From Salinimicrobium sp049680855 (GTDB lineage: Bacteria > Bacteroidota > Bacteroidia > Flavobacteriales > Flavobacteriaceae), in assembly GCF_049680855.1 (NCBI RefSeq), contig NZ_JBMPGS010000001.1, forward strand, positions 930,001-994,000: a stretch of DNA of 64,000 nt, read 5' to 3'. The notes under the pieces were generated by a model that saw only the letters and a list, made by a program, of their open reading frames with translations, did no database searches and was not told the DNA's origin. A program made the translations under genes and the position numbers. Positions 1-9,463 of this stretch are shown here, in pieces; the stretch's first letter is position 1, and every line of letters starts with the position of its first letter.

Positions 1-1
1 T

Positions 2-292
2 ACACGTTTTACATCTGATGCCATAAACTATGGCAATTGTGTTGGCCTGCTAATGACCAGTTGGGATTATCCAAAGGAGAGTGGACTCAAAGATAGAATT
101 GACCAGGCGGGATTGCACCCCTTAACAGCCTTAACAAGTTTAACGAAAGCTGAGAAAACAAAATTATTGGATGAAGGCATTGTTCTCTGTAAAGAACTCC
201 ACGAAAGTCCGAACTTGTTGGATAAAGTAGGGATTCCCAACTCCCGACACAAAAGAATTCTGGAAGATTCACTTGAACTATGCAAAATCTAA
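2..292 (+). CDS. C-terminal end of an unidentified protein, possibly ATP-cone/restriction-endonuclease-like (partial)
   Basis: The reading frame is open from the window edge to a stop at 290-292, so only the last ~96 residues are visible; the first in-frame ATG at 53 is probably internal. The visible part is charged and helical (SLTKAEKTKLLDEGIVLCKEL) and shows no catalytic motif. It ends just before the metallo-beta-lactamase gene and is probably co-transcribed with it. From memory, similar tails occur in Bacteroidota proteins annotated as ATP-cone or restriction-endonuclease-like next to this same MBL/phosphorylase cluster. That assignment is a weak inference. Confidence 0.5.
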   Translation, partial: TRFTSDAINYGNCVGLLMTSWDYPKESGLKDRIDQAGLHPLTALTSLTKAEKTKLLDEGIVLCKELHESPNLLDKVGIPNSRHKRILEDSLELCKI

Positions 293-306
293 TCCTAGAA
301 CAACCG

Positions 307-1683
307 ATGAAAACTAATCAAATAAACATTCACTTTTTGGGGGCAGCAGGTACAGTAACCGGCTCAAAATATTTAGTGGATACAGGAGATAAAAAGATAC
401 TCATAGACTGCAGACTTTTTCAAGGGCTAAAGGAATTACGCCTTAAAAACTGGGAGTACCCACCTGTTAATGTTGCAAATATTGATGCTGTTTTGCTCAC
501 CCACGGCCATATGGACCATACAGGTTATCTGCCGAGGTTGGTGAAACAAGGCTTCAATGGTTCCATCTATGGTACGAATCCTACTTTGGACATTGCAAAA
601 ATCATATTGAACGATAGTGCAAAAATTCAGGAACAGGAAGCAGAACGTGCCAATAAAGAAGGCTATTCCAAACACAGTCTCGCAGAACCGCTTTACGATT
701 TAAAGGATGTAGAAAAAACCATTCCGCATTTTAAGGGCATTCCACAAGCACAATGGATTCCGTTATTTGATGGTATCAGGGCTCGGTTCCAGTACAGCGG
801 GCATATTCTGGGTGCAACTTATATTGAGTTGGATATTTATGGAAAACGCTTTGTCTTCTCTGGAGACATTGGTAGAACCAATGATTTATTGCTCTATCCA
901 CCCCTTAAACCAAAAAAAGCGGATATACTTTTCGTTGAATCCACTTACGGAGGAAGGTTTCATCCTGATGAAGTAGAAGCGCTTCCAAAAATCGAAAAAT
1001 TAATCAACGATACCATCAATAGAGGTGGCAGCTTATTTATTCCCAGTTTTTCGGTAGAGCGTGCCCAACTAATGATGCTTATCTTTTGGAAATTACTCAA
1101 GGAGAACAAAATCCCTAAAGTTCAAATGATTATGGATAGCCCAATGGGTGCCAACGTATTGGAACTGTTTCATAGAACTCGGGATTGGCACAGATTGGAA
1201 GACAACGAATGTGACGAAATGTGTTCACATTTTACACTTGTTAGCAGTTATCGCGAAACAATGGAATTAAGAACTGATAACAGACCAAAAATTGTAATTG
1301 CAGGGAGTGGAATGCTCACAGGCGGAAGAATGCTCAACTATCTTGAAACACAGGCACAAAATCCAAATAACACCTTGCTTTTTGTAGGCTATCAAGCTGA
1401 AGGCACACGTGGTAGAAAGCTGTTGGAAGGTGAGAAAGAACTAAAAGTCTATGGAATATGGGTGCCTTTCAATATGCAGGTCGCTGAAATTGAAGGTCTC
1501 TCGGCACACGCAGACCACGCAGAACTTATAGAATGGATGGGCGACATTAAAAATAAGCCCGAACGTATATTCATTGTCCACGGTGAAAAAGAAAGTGCAG
1601 AAGCATTACAAAAAGGTATCAAGGAAACCTATGGATGGAATACAGAAATTCCGCAATTATACACCATCGAAGAAATAGAATAA
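307..1683 (+). CDS. Beta-CASP metallo-beta-lactamase, RNA exonuclease/CPSF-like
   Basis: This is a metallo-beta-lactamase fold protein of the beta-CASP branch, the family of RNases that includes archaeal and bacterial CPSF73-like nucleases. The zinc motif HGHMDH lies at about residues 66-71 and the SGHILG histidine region follows. The beta-CASP insert (GSLFIPSFSVERAQ, GSGMLTGGRM) comes next, then the C-terminal AHADH and VHGE motifs. About 458 residues is normal for the family. I prefer the ATG at 307 (MKTNQINIHFLGAAG); a start at 280 would overlap the upstream gene. It sits 20 bp before a nucleoside phosphorylase and probably shares its transcript. RNA as substrate is inferred from the family. 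Confidence 0.88.
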   Translation: MKTNQINIHFLGAAGTVTGSKYLVDTGDKKILIDCRLFQGLKELRLKNWEYPPVNVANIDAVLLTHGHMDHTGYLPRLVKQGFNGSIYGTNPTLDIAKIILNDSAKIQEQEAERANKEGYSKHSLAEPLYDLKDVEKTIPHFKGIPQAQWIPLFDGIRARFQYSGHILGATYIELDIYGKRFVFSGDIGRTNDLLLYPPLKPKKADILFVESTYGGRFHPDEVEALPKIEKLINDTINRGGSLFIPSFSVERAQLMMLIFWKLLKENKIPKVQMIMDSPMGANVLELFHRTRDWHRLEDNECDEMCSHFTLVSSYRETMELRTDNRPKIVIAGSGMLTGGRMLNYLETQAQNPNNTLLFVGYQAEGTRGRKLLEGEKELKVYGIWVPFNMQVAEIEGLSAHADHAELIEWMGDIKNKPERIFIVHGEKESAEALQKGIKETYGWNTEIPQLYTIEEIE

Positions 1684-1704
1684 ATCCCAGCAATCAATAA
1701 AATA

Positions 1705-3207
1705 ATGGACCCACACTCAAACATACTAAAATATAAACATCTCGGGATTTACACCCAAAACGAATATGTAGTGTATATGCGTGAGGATTGCCACGTCTGT
1801 AGTTCTGAAGGGTTTGTAGCACTAACAAGGATCAGGATATCAAATGCAACCACCTCAATCGTCGCAAGCTTGAACGTTTTGAGTTCCGGCCTTCTTTTAC
1901 CAAATGAAATAGGCCTTTCGGATGCTGCAGCAAAAAAACTGAATGTTTCCCAAAATGAAATGCTGTATGTTTCCCATTTGGAGCCTATTGAATCGTTAAG
2001 CCACGTAAGAGCTAAAATCTATAATCAAAAACTGGATTTTAAAGCCTATAACAACATCATCAACGATATCGTAGAAGGCAATTATTCTAACATTCACCTA
2101 TCGGCATTTATTACAGCCTGTGCGGGCGACCGAATGGATATTGATGAGATATGCGACCTTACTAAAGCAATGATAGCTTCAGGAAGACAGTTGGACTGGA
2201 GTAAAGATATTGTGGTCGATAAACATTGTATTGGTGGTTTACCAGGCAATAGAACAACCCCATTGGTAGTAGCTATTGTTGCCGCTTATGGACTTACAAT
2301 GCCTAAAACTTCGTCACGTGCCATCACTTCACCAGCTGGTACAGCAGATACGATGGAAGTATTGACCAATGTAACGCTCTCTTCCGAAGAAATAAAAGCT
2401 GTAGTCGAAAAAGAAGGAGGATGTTTTGTCTGGGGAGGTACAGCGCAATTAAGTCCTGCCGACGATGTGCTCATTAAAGTTGAAAAAGCTTTGGATATCG
2501 ATAGTGAAGGTCAGCTCATCGCTTCTGTACTTTCTAAAAAAGCGGCGGCAGGTTCTACTCACGTTGTCATTGATATTCCAATTGGTGAAACCGCCAAGGT
2601 TCGCAGTACTGAAATGGCTCTAAAATTAAAAAATCATATGGAAACCGTTGGCACTGCTGTTGGGTTGAAGGCAAAAGCTGTGGTTACTGATGGAACGCAG
2701 CCTGTTGGAAGGGGTATCGGTCCCACTTTAGAAGCTATTGATATATTAAAAGTTTTGAAAAATGAAGCTGATGCACCTAAAGACCTAACAGAAAGAGCAT
2801 TGCTTTTAGCCGCTGAACTATTTGAGCTTTCTGGAAAAGAAGAAAAAGGAAAGGGACTGGAAACAGCACGTCAAATTCTCAAATCTGGAAAAGCTTATGA
2901 AAAATTTGTGGCCATTTGCAAAGCACAAGGACGCTTTTCAAAACCTGTTTTAGCACCTCATAAGATGGAAATTACAGCCGAAAGATCCGGAATTTTAAAA
3001 AGAATTGATAACAGAAAAATAGCGAAGCTCGCAAAGCTTTCAGGAGCACCTCAATCTATTTCGGCAGGAATTCTATTAAATATCCATTTGGGAGAACAAA
3101 TAGAAAAGAATCAATTGCTATATACTTTATATGCTGAATCCAAAGGCGAACTTAACTATGCATTGGAATATAAAAATAACCATAACGACATCATAACCAT
3201 AATTTAA
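1705..3207 (+). CDS. AMP-phosphorylase-type thymidine/nucleoside phosphorylase
   Basis: This is a 500-residue member of the thymidine phosphorylase/AMP phosphorylase family. These enzymes phosphorolyse a nucleoside or nucleoside 5'-monophosphate to a free base plus a ribose 1-phosphate product. The active-site loop reads DKHCIGGLPGNRTTP, then SSRAITSPAGTADTMEVL. This matches the archaeal AMP phosphorylase pattern (GGxPGN) better than the TGGVGD of classical DeoA. An N-terminal extension of ~90 residues is also typical of the AMP phosphorylase group. It lies between a ribonuclease-like gene and a PRPP-synthase-like gene. NMP as substrate is inferred from the motif; databases usually call these thymidine phosphorylase. 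Confidence 0.88.
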   Translation: MDPHSNILKYKHLGIYTQNEYVVYMREDCHVCSSEGFVALTRIRISNATTSIVASLNVLSSGLLLPNEIGLSDAAAKKLNVSQNEMLYVSHLEPIESLSHVRAKIYNQKLDFKAYNNIINDIVEGNYSNIHLSAFITACAGDRMDIDEICDLTKAMIASGRQLDWSKDIVVDKHCIGGLPGNRTTPLVVAIVAAYGLTMPKTSSRAITSPAGTADTMEVLTNVTLSSEEIKAVVEKEGGCFVWGGTAQLSPADDVLIKVEKALDIDSEGQLIASVLSKKAAAGSTHVVIDIPIGETAKVRSTEMALKLKNHMETVGTAVGLKAKAVVTDGTQPVGRGIGPTLEAIDILKVLKNEADAPKDLTERALLLAAELFELSGKEEKGKGLETARQILKSGKAYEKFVAICKAQGRFSKPVLAPHKMEITAERSGILKRIDNRKIAKLAKLSGAPQSISAGILLNIHLGEQIEKNQLLYTLYAESKGELNYALEYKNNHNDIITII

Positions 3208-3214
3208 ACGTGCT

Positions 3215-4108
3215 ATGAAAACAATATTATTTAGCCTTCCCGGAAATGAAAAACTTACAGAGCTTTTAGCAAAAAAAATGGATGCTGAAATAGGGAAAGC
3301 CAACGTGCGTAAATTCCCTGACGGGGAGTCATACACGCGTATATTATCTGATGTTAAAGATAAATGTGTGGTACTGGTATGCACCTTGCACGAACCGGAC
3401 GAGAAACTGCTGCCTCTATATTTTTTAAGCCACACAGCCAAATCCTTGGGAGCAATGTGCATCTGCTTGGTAGCACCCTATTTGGCGTATATGCGTCAGG
3501 ACAAAGTATTTAATGAAGGTGAAGGAGTGAATTCCGGTTTTTTTGGAAAATTGATTTCAGGTTTTGCCGATAGCATTATCACAGTTGACCCTCATTTGCA
3601 TAGAATTAGTTCTTTGGGAGAAGTGTATCAAATTCCAAATAAAGTAATTCACGCTGCTGATGCCATTTCAGAATGGATCAAGAAATACATCAAAAACCCG
3701 GTACTTATCGGGCCCGATTTGGAAAGTGAACAATGGGTTTCCGAAGTCGCTAAAAATGCTGGCGCACCTTTTACGGTATTACAGAAAGTACGTCACGGCG
3801 ACCGTGACGTGGAAGTCTCTGTTCCTGATATGGATAAGTACAAGAATGCCACACCCATTTTGGTAGATGATATTATTTCCACCGCGCGAACAATGATTGA
3901 AACCGTACAACATCTGAAAAAAGCAGGAATGAAACCCCCTATCTGCGTAGGCATTCACGCCGTTTTTTCAGGAAATGCCTATCAAGATTTATTGGATTCC
4001 GGAGTAGAAAAGATAGTTACCTGCAATACCATTCCGCATCCATCCAATGGCATAGATTTAAGCAATATTATTGCAAAAGAGGTAAAGAAATTAATGCACC
4101 ATATATGA
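3215..4108 (+). CDS. prs: Ribose-phosphate pyrophosphokinase-like protein (PRPP synthase family)
   Basis: This 297-residue protein resembles ribose-phosphate diphosphokinase, which makes PRPP from ribose 5-phosphate and ATP. Visible motifs are the N-terminal FPDGESYTRI, the APYLAYMRQD segment, VDPHLHR, the KVRHGDRDV flexible-loop lysine/arginine region and the PRPP loop ILVDDIISTARTM near residue 215. It is slightly shorter than classical bacterial Prs (~310-320), closer to archaeal-type enzymes. It starts 7 bp after the phosphorylase stop and overlaps the next gene by 4 bp, so it belongs to this cluster. It is probably not the housekeeping copy. Confidence 0.87.
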   Translation: MKTILFSLPGNEKLTELLAKKMDAEIGKANVRKFPDGESYTRILSDVKDKCVVLVCTLHEPDEKLLPLYFLSHTAKSLGAMCICLVAPYLAYMRQDKVFNEGEGVNSGFFGKLISGFADSIITVDPHLHRISSLGEVYQIPNKVIHAADAISEWIKKYIKNPVLIGPDLESEQWVSEVAKNAGAPFTVLQKVRHGDRDVEVSVPDMDKYKNATPILVDDIISTARTMIETVQHLKKAGMKPPICVGIHAVFSGNAYQDLLDSGVEKIVTCNTIPHPSNGIDLSNIIAKEVKKLMHHI

Positions 4109-4749
4109 GAAAACAAGGATTTATAGTACTATTTATCTTATTCAGCATCACAATGACTGGACAAACGGAAATGCTTATAGGGCAGATTTCAGGCAGAGTG
4201 GTCATTCGTGAGAATTTTGATGAAAAAGGTGCTTTTCTCAATAAACAAATATTTGAAGCGGGTGAAACAATAAAGAAAAATGGATATTATGAAATTGAGG
4301 TAGTTACAGAATTGTTGGATAAAGACAAAAAATTGACCGATAAATACACCACGACCTATCTCTGTAAGCCTGATGAAGCCAGTATTATAATAATGGCTTT
4401 GCCGTTTTCCAACCCAAAATCAAGGCAGACCAAGGTTAATACCACCTCTGAAAAATTTAAAAGGCTTTACGATTTGGACAACCTTGAAAATATAGAATTG
4501 GAAATGACTTTTGATTCGGGACTGCTCGATTTTTTTGGTTCCAAAAGTATTATAAAGATATATGACCGAAAGTTCAATGACAACAAAAAAACTATTAATT
4601 CAAAGATCAATATTAAGACCTATGCGTGGGGGATTCGCATTAAGCAACTAAATTATACTGTTAACGAGAAATTAAATGGACAAGGTCTATTGAACTTTCA
4701 AGAATTTATCGAAGAAGACAACAGTTATTTTACAATGACTTATAAATAA
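4105..4749 (+). CDS. Secreted protein of unknown function
   Basis: The 214-residue product starts with a clear signal peptide (MRKQGFIVLFILFSITMTGQT) and should be exported. I do not recognise a family. The mature part is rich in beta-prone and Lys/Asp segments, with no cysteine cluster or catalytic motif. Its start overlaps the stop of the PRPP-synthase-like gene (ATGA), implying translational coupling, although its link to nucleotide metabolism is unclear. Confidence 0.7.
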   Translation: MRKQGFIVLFILFSITMTGQTEMLIGQISGRVVIRENFDEKGAFLNKQIFEAGETIKKNGYYEIEVVTELLDKDKKLTDKYTTTYLCKPDEASIIIMALPFSNPKSRQTKVNTTSEKFKRLYDLDNLENIELEMTFDSGLLDFFGSKSIIKIYDRKFNDNKKTINSKINIKTYAWGIRIKQLNYTVNEKLNGQGLLNFQEFIEEDNSYFTMTYK

Positions 4750-4755
4750 AAGAAA

Positions 4756-5061
4756 ATGAATAATTATGACACCCTTTCAGAAGCTGTGAATGGCCTCCAG
4801 GCCAGAGGTTACAAATATGATTTTAATTTAAAGCCTCACTGTCTTGAGTGCCCCTCTTTAAAGCTGGAGATACACCCACAGGATTTTTTGGTCAATGAAG
4901 TATATAGATTTGAAGGAATGAGCAGTACAGATGACAACAGTATATTATTTGCTATCTCTTCCCGTTATGGGGTCAGGGGGATTTTGGTAGATGCATACGG
5001 TATCTATTCAGAAAATATTTCGGAAACAATGCGAACCAAACTAAGACAAATTAACCAGTAA
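4756..5061 (+). CDS. Small conserved Bacteroidota protein (often mislabelled phosphoribosylpyrophosphate synthetase)
   Basis: This is a 101-residue cytosolic protein. Recognisable features are the opening MNNYDTLSEAVNGLQARGY, a CLEC cysteine pair near residue 30, EIHPQDF and a conserved YRFEGMSSTDDNSILFAI stretch followed by GVRGILVDAYG. From memory, this family is widespread in Bacteroidota. It is frequently annotated as phosphoribosylpyrophosphate synthetase although it lacks every Prs motif. The name probably spread from neighbours such as the gene at 3215. It lies 6 bp after the secreted protein and 11 bp before the copper ATPase. Function unknown. Confidence 0.75.
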   Translation: MNNYDTLSEAVNGLQARGYKYDFNLKPHCLECPSLKLEIHPQDFLVNEVYRFEGMSSTDDNSILFAISSRYGVRGILVDAYGIYSENISETMRTKLRQINQ

Positions 5062-5072
5062 ATTCAGGAATT

Positions 5073-7217
5073 ATGGAACATCACGACGAACACAAGGAGG
5101 AGTCAAAGAATTCAGCGAAGCGGGAAGCAAGAAAAGAAGAAGCTAACTTAAAGGATGACCTTGCTGAAAAAACAAAACATGGGCACAATAAGGCGATGGA
5201 CCGGGACATGATGGATCATGACAGGGGGAAACATGACGATGATGAACCCGCTCATGGCCATGCAGGTCATGATCACCATAAAATGATGATTGAAGATTTT
5301 AAGAAGCGTTTTTGGGTAACTCTTGTTTTAACTATCCCAATCCTCTTTCTGTCGCCAATGATCCAGGATTTCTTTGGGTACAAATATCTTCTACCAGGAA
5401 ATAAGTACATCCTTTTTGCCCTCTCGACTGTTGTTTACTTCTATGGAGGCTGGCCATTTTTGAAAGGCTTTTGGTCTGAAGTGAAAAAAGCTGCCCCAGG
5501 GATGATGACCCTCATTTCTATGGCAATTACAGTGGCTTATCTCTACAGTTCTGCCACGGTCTTTGGTCTCGAGGGTGTTGACTTTTTCTGGGAACTCGCT
5601 ACGCTTATTGCTATTATGCTGGTAGGGCATTGGATTGAAATGAAATCTGTTTTGGGTGCTTCCAAAGCTTTACAGCTTTTGGTGAGTATGATGCCTGCGG
5701 AAGCGCATCGGGTAAACGGAGATCAGATTGAAGATGTAAAGCTGGATACGCTAAAAAAAGGAGATATAATTCTTGTTAAACCTGGTGAAAAAGTGCCTGC
5801 AGATGCTATAATCGTGGAGGGTGAAAGCTACCTGAATGAGTCGATGCTTACCGGGGAATCAAAACCGGTAAAGAAAAGTACAGATCAAAAAATAATTGGT
5901 GGATCTATTAACGGCAATGGATCCTTAAAGGCTAAAGTCGAACATACCGGGAAGGATAGTTATCTCAATAAGGTGATCACTATGGTGGAGGAAGCGCAAA
6001 AATCCAAATCCAAAATGCAAAACCTTTCCGACAGGGCCGCAAAATGGTTGACCTACATAGCATTGGGTATTGGTTTTGGCACTCTTGCGGTTTGGTTGAT
6101 CTTAGGCTTTCCTTTTGTGTACGCACTTGAGAGAATGGTGACGGTTATGGTCATTGCCTGCCCCCATGCGCTAGGACTGGCAATTCCACTTGTAGTCGCA
6201 ATTTCTACAGCAGTATCTGCCCAAAATGGATTGTTAATTCGTAACCGAACGGCTTTTGAAGAATCCCGAAAAATTACCGCCTTACTTTTTGATAAAACCG
6301 GAACCCTTACTAAAGGGGACTTCGGCGTCACCCGTATCGAATCTGTGAATGATAAATTCTCCAAGGAAGAGATTCTAAGGCTTTCCAGCGCGTTAGAACA
6401 GAGTTCTGAACACCCTATTGCTGTTGGGATCATCAAAAAAGTAAAAGATGATAAAGTCCCTATTCCAAAACCAGAAAACTTTAATGCCATTACCGGCAAA
6501 GGAGTCGAGGCCACTGTAGAGGGAAAAGAGGTGAAAGTAGTAAGTCCTGGATACTTGCGGGATGAAAATATCAACATCCCCGAAGATGCCTATAGCGATG
6601 CAGCCGAAACTGTGGTTTTTGTATTGATCAACGGTGAATTAGCCGGGTATATCGCGCTTGCCGATGAGATTAGACCCGAGTCTGCAGACGCCATCAGGAT
6701 ATTTAAAGAGAACAATATTAAAGTTTTTATGGCAACAGGGGATAATGAGAGGACCGCTAAAGCAGTTAGTGACAAACTCGGTCTGGATGGATATTATGCA
6801 GAAGTCTTACCCCATCAAAAAGTGGAAATAGTTAAAGAATTGGAAAGTAAGGGAGAATTTGTGGCCATGACCGGTGACGGGGTTAATGATGCGCCGGCTT
6901 TGGCTCAGGCGAACGTTGGTATTGCAGTAGGTTCGGGAACAGATGTGGCTGCAGAAACTGCCGATATCATCCTGGTCAACAGTAATCCTCAGGATATTGC
7001 CAATCTAATCCTTTTTGGAAAAGCTACTTATGATAAGATGATTCAGAACCTGGTATGGGCAACGGGTTATAACGTTGTAGCCATTCCATTAGCTGCCGGA
7101 GTACTTTATTCCACAGGTTTTGTGTTAGGACCTGCCGTTGGGGCCGTGTTTATGAGTTTGAGTACAGTTATTGTTGCAATTAATGCGCAGTTACTGAAGA
7201 AAAAGATTGGAAAATAG
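5073..7217 (+). CDS. copB: Copper-translocating P-type ATPase, CopB type
   Basis: This 714-residue P1B-type ATPase exports copper across the inner membrane. The first ~75 residues are very rich in His, Asp and Met (GHAGHDHHKMM) and form a metal-binding tail in place of HMA domains. The actuator motif TGES is at about residue 260, the membrane metal site CPH at ~362, DKTGT at ~407, the N-domain HP at ~446 and GDGVND at ~600. CPH rather than CPC, with a His-rich tail, marks the CopB (P1B-3) subgroup, often tied to Cu(II) or Cu(I)/Ag. Other copper genes lie at 9.4-10.5 kb and 22.2 kb. Confidence 0.93.
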   Translation: MEHHDEHKEESKNSAKREARKEEANLKDDLAEKTKHGHNKAMDRDMMDHDRGKHDDDEPAHGHAGHDHHKMMIEDFKKRFWVTLVLTIPILFLSPMIQDFFGYKYLLPGNKYILFALSTVVYFYGGWPFLKGFWSEVKKAAPGMMTLISMAITVAYLYSSATVFGLEGVDFFWELATLIAIMLVGHWIEMKSVLGASKALQLLVSMMPAEAHRVNGDQIEDVKLDTLKKGDIILVKPGEKVPADAIIVEGESYLNESMLTGESKPVKKSTDQKIIGGSINGNGSLKAKVEHTGKDSYLNKVITMVEEAQKSKSKMQNLSDRAAKWLTYIALGIGFGTLAVWLILGFPFVYALERMVTVMVIACPHALGLAIPLVVAISTAVSAQNGLLIRNRTAFEESRKITALLFDKTGTLTKGDFGVTRIESVNDKFSKEEILRLSSALEQSSEHPIAVGIIKKVKDDKVPIPKPENFNAITGKGVEATVEGKEVKVVSPGYLRDENINIPEDAYSDAAETVVFVLINGELAGYIALADEIRPESADAIRIFKENNIKVFMATGDNERTAKAVSDKLGLDGYYAEVLPHQKVEIVKELESKGEFVAMTGDGVNDAPALAQANVGIAVGSGTDVAAETADIILVNSNPQDIANLILFGKATYDKMIQNLVWATGYNVVAIPLAAGVLYSTGFVLGPAVGAVFMSLSTVIVAINAQLLKKKIGK

Positions 7218-7416
7218 GAGAAAAAGTTCTTGGAAAATTTCATTTAATTTTCATGAAAAATTGTGCAATGGAGACACTTGCAAAGGCTAAAATATTTCTT
7301 TCTCACTGATTAGAATTATAAAGGGAAATCAAGGGTCCAATTTTTACTTTGAAAAATAATATGTTTAGTTTTTAATGATATGTTTTGAAATAATTAAACC
7401 CGATTAAAATTAGGAT

Positions 7417-7968
7417 ATGACGAGACACAGAATAATGATACAGAAGTGGAAATATGATGAGGTTGGTCAGGATATAAAAAGAAGTACCTCAAGAGATCCT
7501 AATGAGATTTCTGCACCACTTGAACATTTGGAAGAGCTTAAGAACAGCGACTACAAAATTGATGATCATTTTTCCAGGATTTATGGAAGGCAGATAGTTG
7601 ATGCTACTGGAACAAGAGTGGGAAAGCTGAAGGATTTTTTGTTCGACAAAACCCAGAAAAGAATAAGATACCTCGTTGTGGGATTAGAGATAAATGTAAA
7701 AGAGGATAAGGATGTTTTAATTCCCATAGGAAGAGCAGAACTAAATCAAGAGAAACAAAAAATTGTTGTTCAGGAACAAGTAAGTGCTGAGAAACTAAAA
7801 ACATTGCCCACCTATAAAAACTTAAAAAGTCTCGCTATTGAAGATGAAAAGAAGACTCTGCTAATTTTTTCCGCAAAACAAAAGGAGGAAATCAGTTATA
7901 CGCAAGGGAATTTTTACAACCAGGAGGATTTCAATGAAAGGACGTTTTTCGGTTCTGATGAAGAATGA
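7417..7968 (+). CDS. PRC-barrel domain protein
   Basis: This 183-residue protein has one PRC-barrel domain at about residues 52-125 (RIYGRQIVDATGTRVGKLKDFLFD, then RIRYLVVGLE and VLIPIGRAEL). PRC barrels are small beta-barrels seen in photosynthetic reaction centre H subunits, RimM and many bacterial stress or envelope proteins. The N-terminus is charged with no signal peptide. The spacer before it (7218-7416) contains no gene. The first residues (MTRHR) might be replaced by the Met at 7429. Its role here is unknown. Confidence 0.8.
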   Translation: MTRHRIMIQKWKYDEVGQDIKRSTSRDPNEISAPLEHLEELKNSDYKIDDHFSRIYGRQIVDATGTRVGKLKDFLFDKTQKRIRYLVVGLEINVKEDKDVLIPIGRAELNQEKQKIVVQEQVSAEKLKTLPTYKNLKSLAIEDEKKTLLIFSAKQKEEISYTQGNFYNQEDFNERTFFGSDEE

Positions 7969-8080
7969 GGAAATGCAGGTCTACTTATAGTCAAAGGAAT
8001 TCAGCTTATTAAATGAAAGCCCGGAATTTCCTTTTTTTGAAGTTATATTGAAGGTTGATTGATTTTTTTTAAAGAATTAT

Positions 8081-9403
8081 ATGTCTGAATATAAAAAGAA
8101 CAGCCTTTCCCTTACCGGTGCGGTGGCAATGGGAACAGGTGTAATGATTGGTGCAGGGATTTTTGCGCTCCTTGGGCAGGTGGCCGAACTCTCCGGGGAA
8201 TACTTTGCATATGCTTTTATCCTGGGAGGAATTATTTCCGGTTTTAGTGCCTACTCTTATATTAAAATGTCCAATGCTTATCCTTCAGCAGGAGGGATAG
8301 CTATGTACCTGCAAAAAGCGTATGGCAAAGGAACTATTACAGCTGCCGCATCTTTGCTCATGGCCTTTTCTATGATTATTAATGAAAGCCTGGTCGCCAG
8401 GACATTTGGGAGTTACACCTTGCAGCTATTTGATGCTGGGGAAAGAAGCTTCTGGGTTCCAGCCTTAGGGGTAGGATTGCTTATAACAGCCTTTGTTGTA
8501 AATATTCTTGGAAATAAAGCAATTGGAAAAATCTCCCTTTATATGGCAGCTTTAAAAATTGGAGGTTTAATTATTTTTGCAGCTGGAGCCCTTTGGGCTT
8601 CCGGGGTGGATCTGGATGCGGCTGTTCCTTCTGAAGAACGCAAAAACAGCATTGTTGATTATGTTGCTGCACTTGCCTTATCTATTTTGGCATATAAAGG
8701 TTTTACTACTATAACCAATAGCGGGAGTGAAATTGAAAAGCCTCACAAAAATGTTAGTAGGGCCATAGTAATTTCTTTATCAACTTGTGTGGTAATCTAT
8801 TTTTTAGTAGCTCTGGCTGTAGGATCGAATCTTTCTATTACTCAAATAATAGAAGCAAAAGATTACTCGCTTGCGGAAGCTGCTCGGCCCCTGTTCGGGG
8901 ATTTTGGATTAATCTTTACCGTTGGAATTGCTATTATAGCAACGGTTTCCGGGGTGATCGCCAGTATTTTTGCAGTTTCCCGGATGACAGGAATGCTCAC
9001 AGATATGCATTTAATCCCCCATAGCCATCTTGGAATGTCTGGAACTATCCAAAGGCATATGCTGATATATATAGTAGTAATTGCAATTATCTTGACCATA
9101 TTCTTTGACCTAAGCCGAATTGCTTCTTTGGGTGCTATTTTCTACCTGGTCATGGATATAATCGTTCATGTGGGGGTTTTGAGATATCTGAGAAAGGAAG
9201 TAAAAGCAAAATCAGCTATTTTGATTACAGCAATTATTCTTGATGTTGTTGTTCTTCTTGCCTTCTTGATTGTAAAATCTCAAACTGACATATTTATAAT
9301 TTATGTCGCGGTTCCTTCTATTATTCTAATTTTTATTGCTGAATTTTTCTTTCTGAAAAACAGGTTTGACGAAGGGGAAGCTGATATGCATTCCCATGAG
9401 TAA
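8081..9403 (+). CDS. APC-superfamily amino acid permease
   Basis: This 440-residue integral membrane protein has about 12 hydrophobic segments. Its opening GAVAMGTGVMIGAGIFALLGQ is the glycine-rich TM1 of amino acid-polyamine-cation transporters, which move amino acids with H+ or Na+. The NSGSEIEKPHKNVSRAI loop around residue 215 is also typical. The C-terminus is short and hydrophilic, ending in MHSHE. No substrate can be read from the sequence. It is flanked by copper genes, but nothing links it to metals. Confidence 0.87.
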   Translation: MSEYKKNSLSLTGAVAMGTGVMIGAGIFALLGQVAELSGEYFAYAFILGGIISGFSAYSYIKMSNAYPSAGGIAMYLQKAYGKGTITAAASLLMAFSMIINESLVARTFGSYTLQLFDAGERSFWVPALGVGLLITAFVVNILGNKAIGKISLYMAALKIGGLIIFAAGALWASGVDLDAAVPSEERKNSIVDYVAALALSILAYKGFTTITNSGSEIEKPHKNVSRAIVISLSTCVVIYFLVALAVGSNLSITQIIEAKDYSLAEAARPLFGDFGLIFTVGIAIIATVSGVIASIFAVSRMTGMLTDMHLIPHSHLGMSGTIQRHMLIYIVVIAIILTIFFDLSRIASLGAIFYLVMDIIVHVGVLRYLRKEVKAKSAILITAIILDVVVLLAFLIVKSQTDIFIIYVAVPSIILIFIAEFFFLKNRFDEGEADMHSHE

Positions 9404-9463
9404 ATACAAATTCTACTTTTACAGAATAGTAGCGTAAATTATTTTAACTAAAAACGTAATTAA

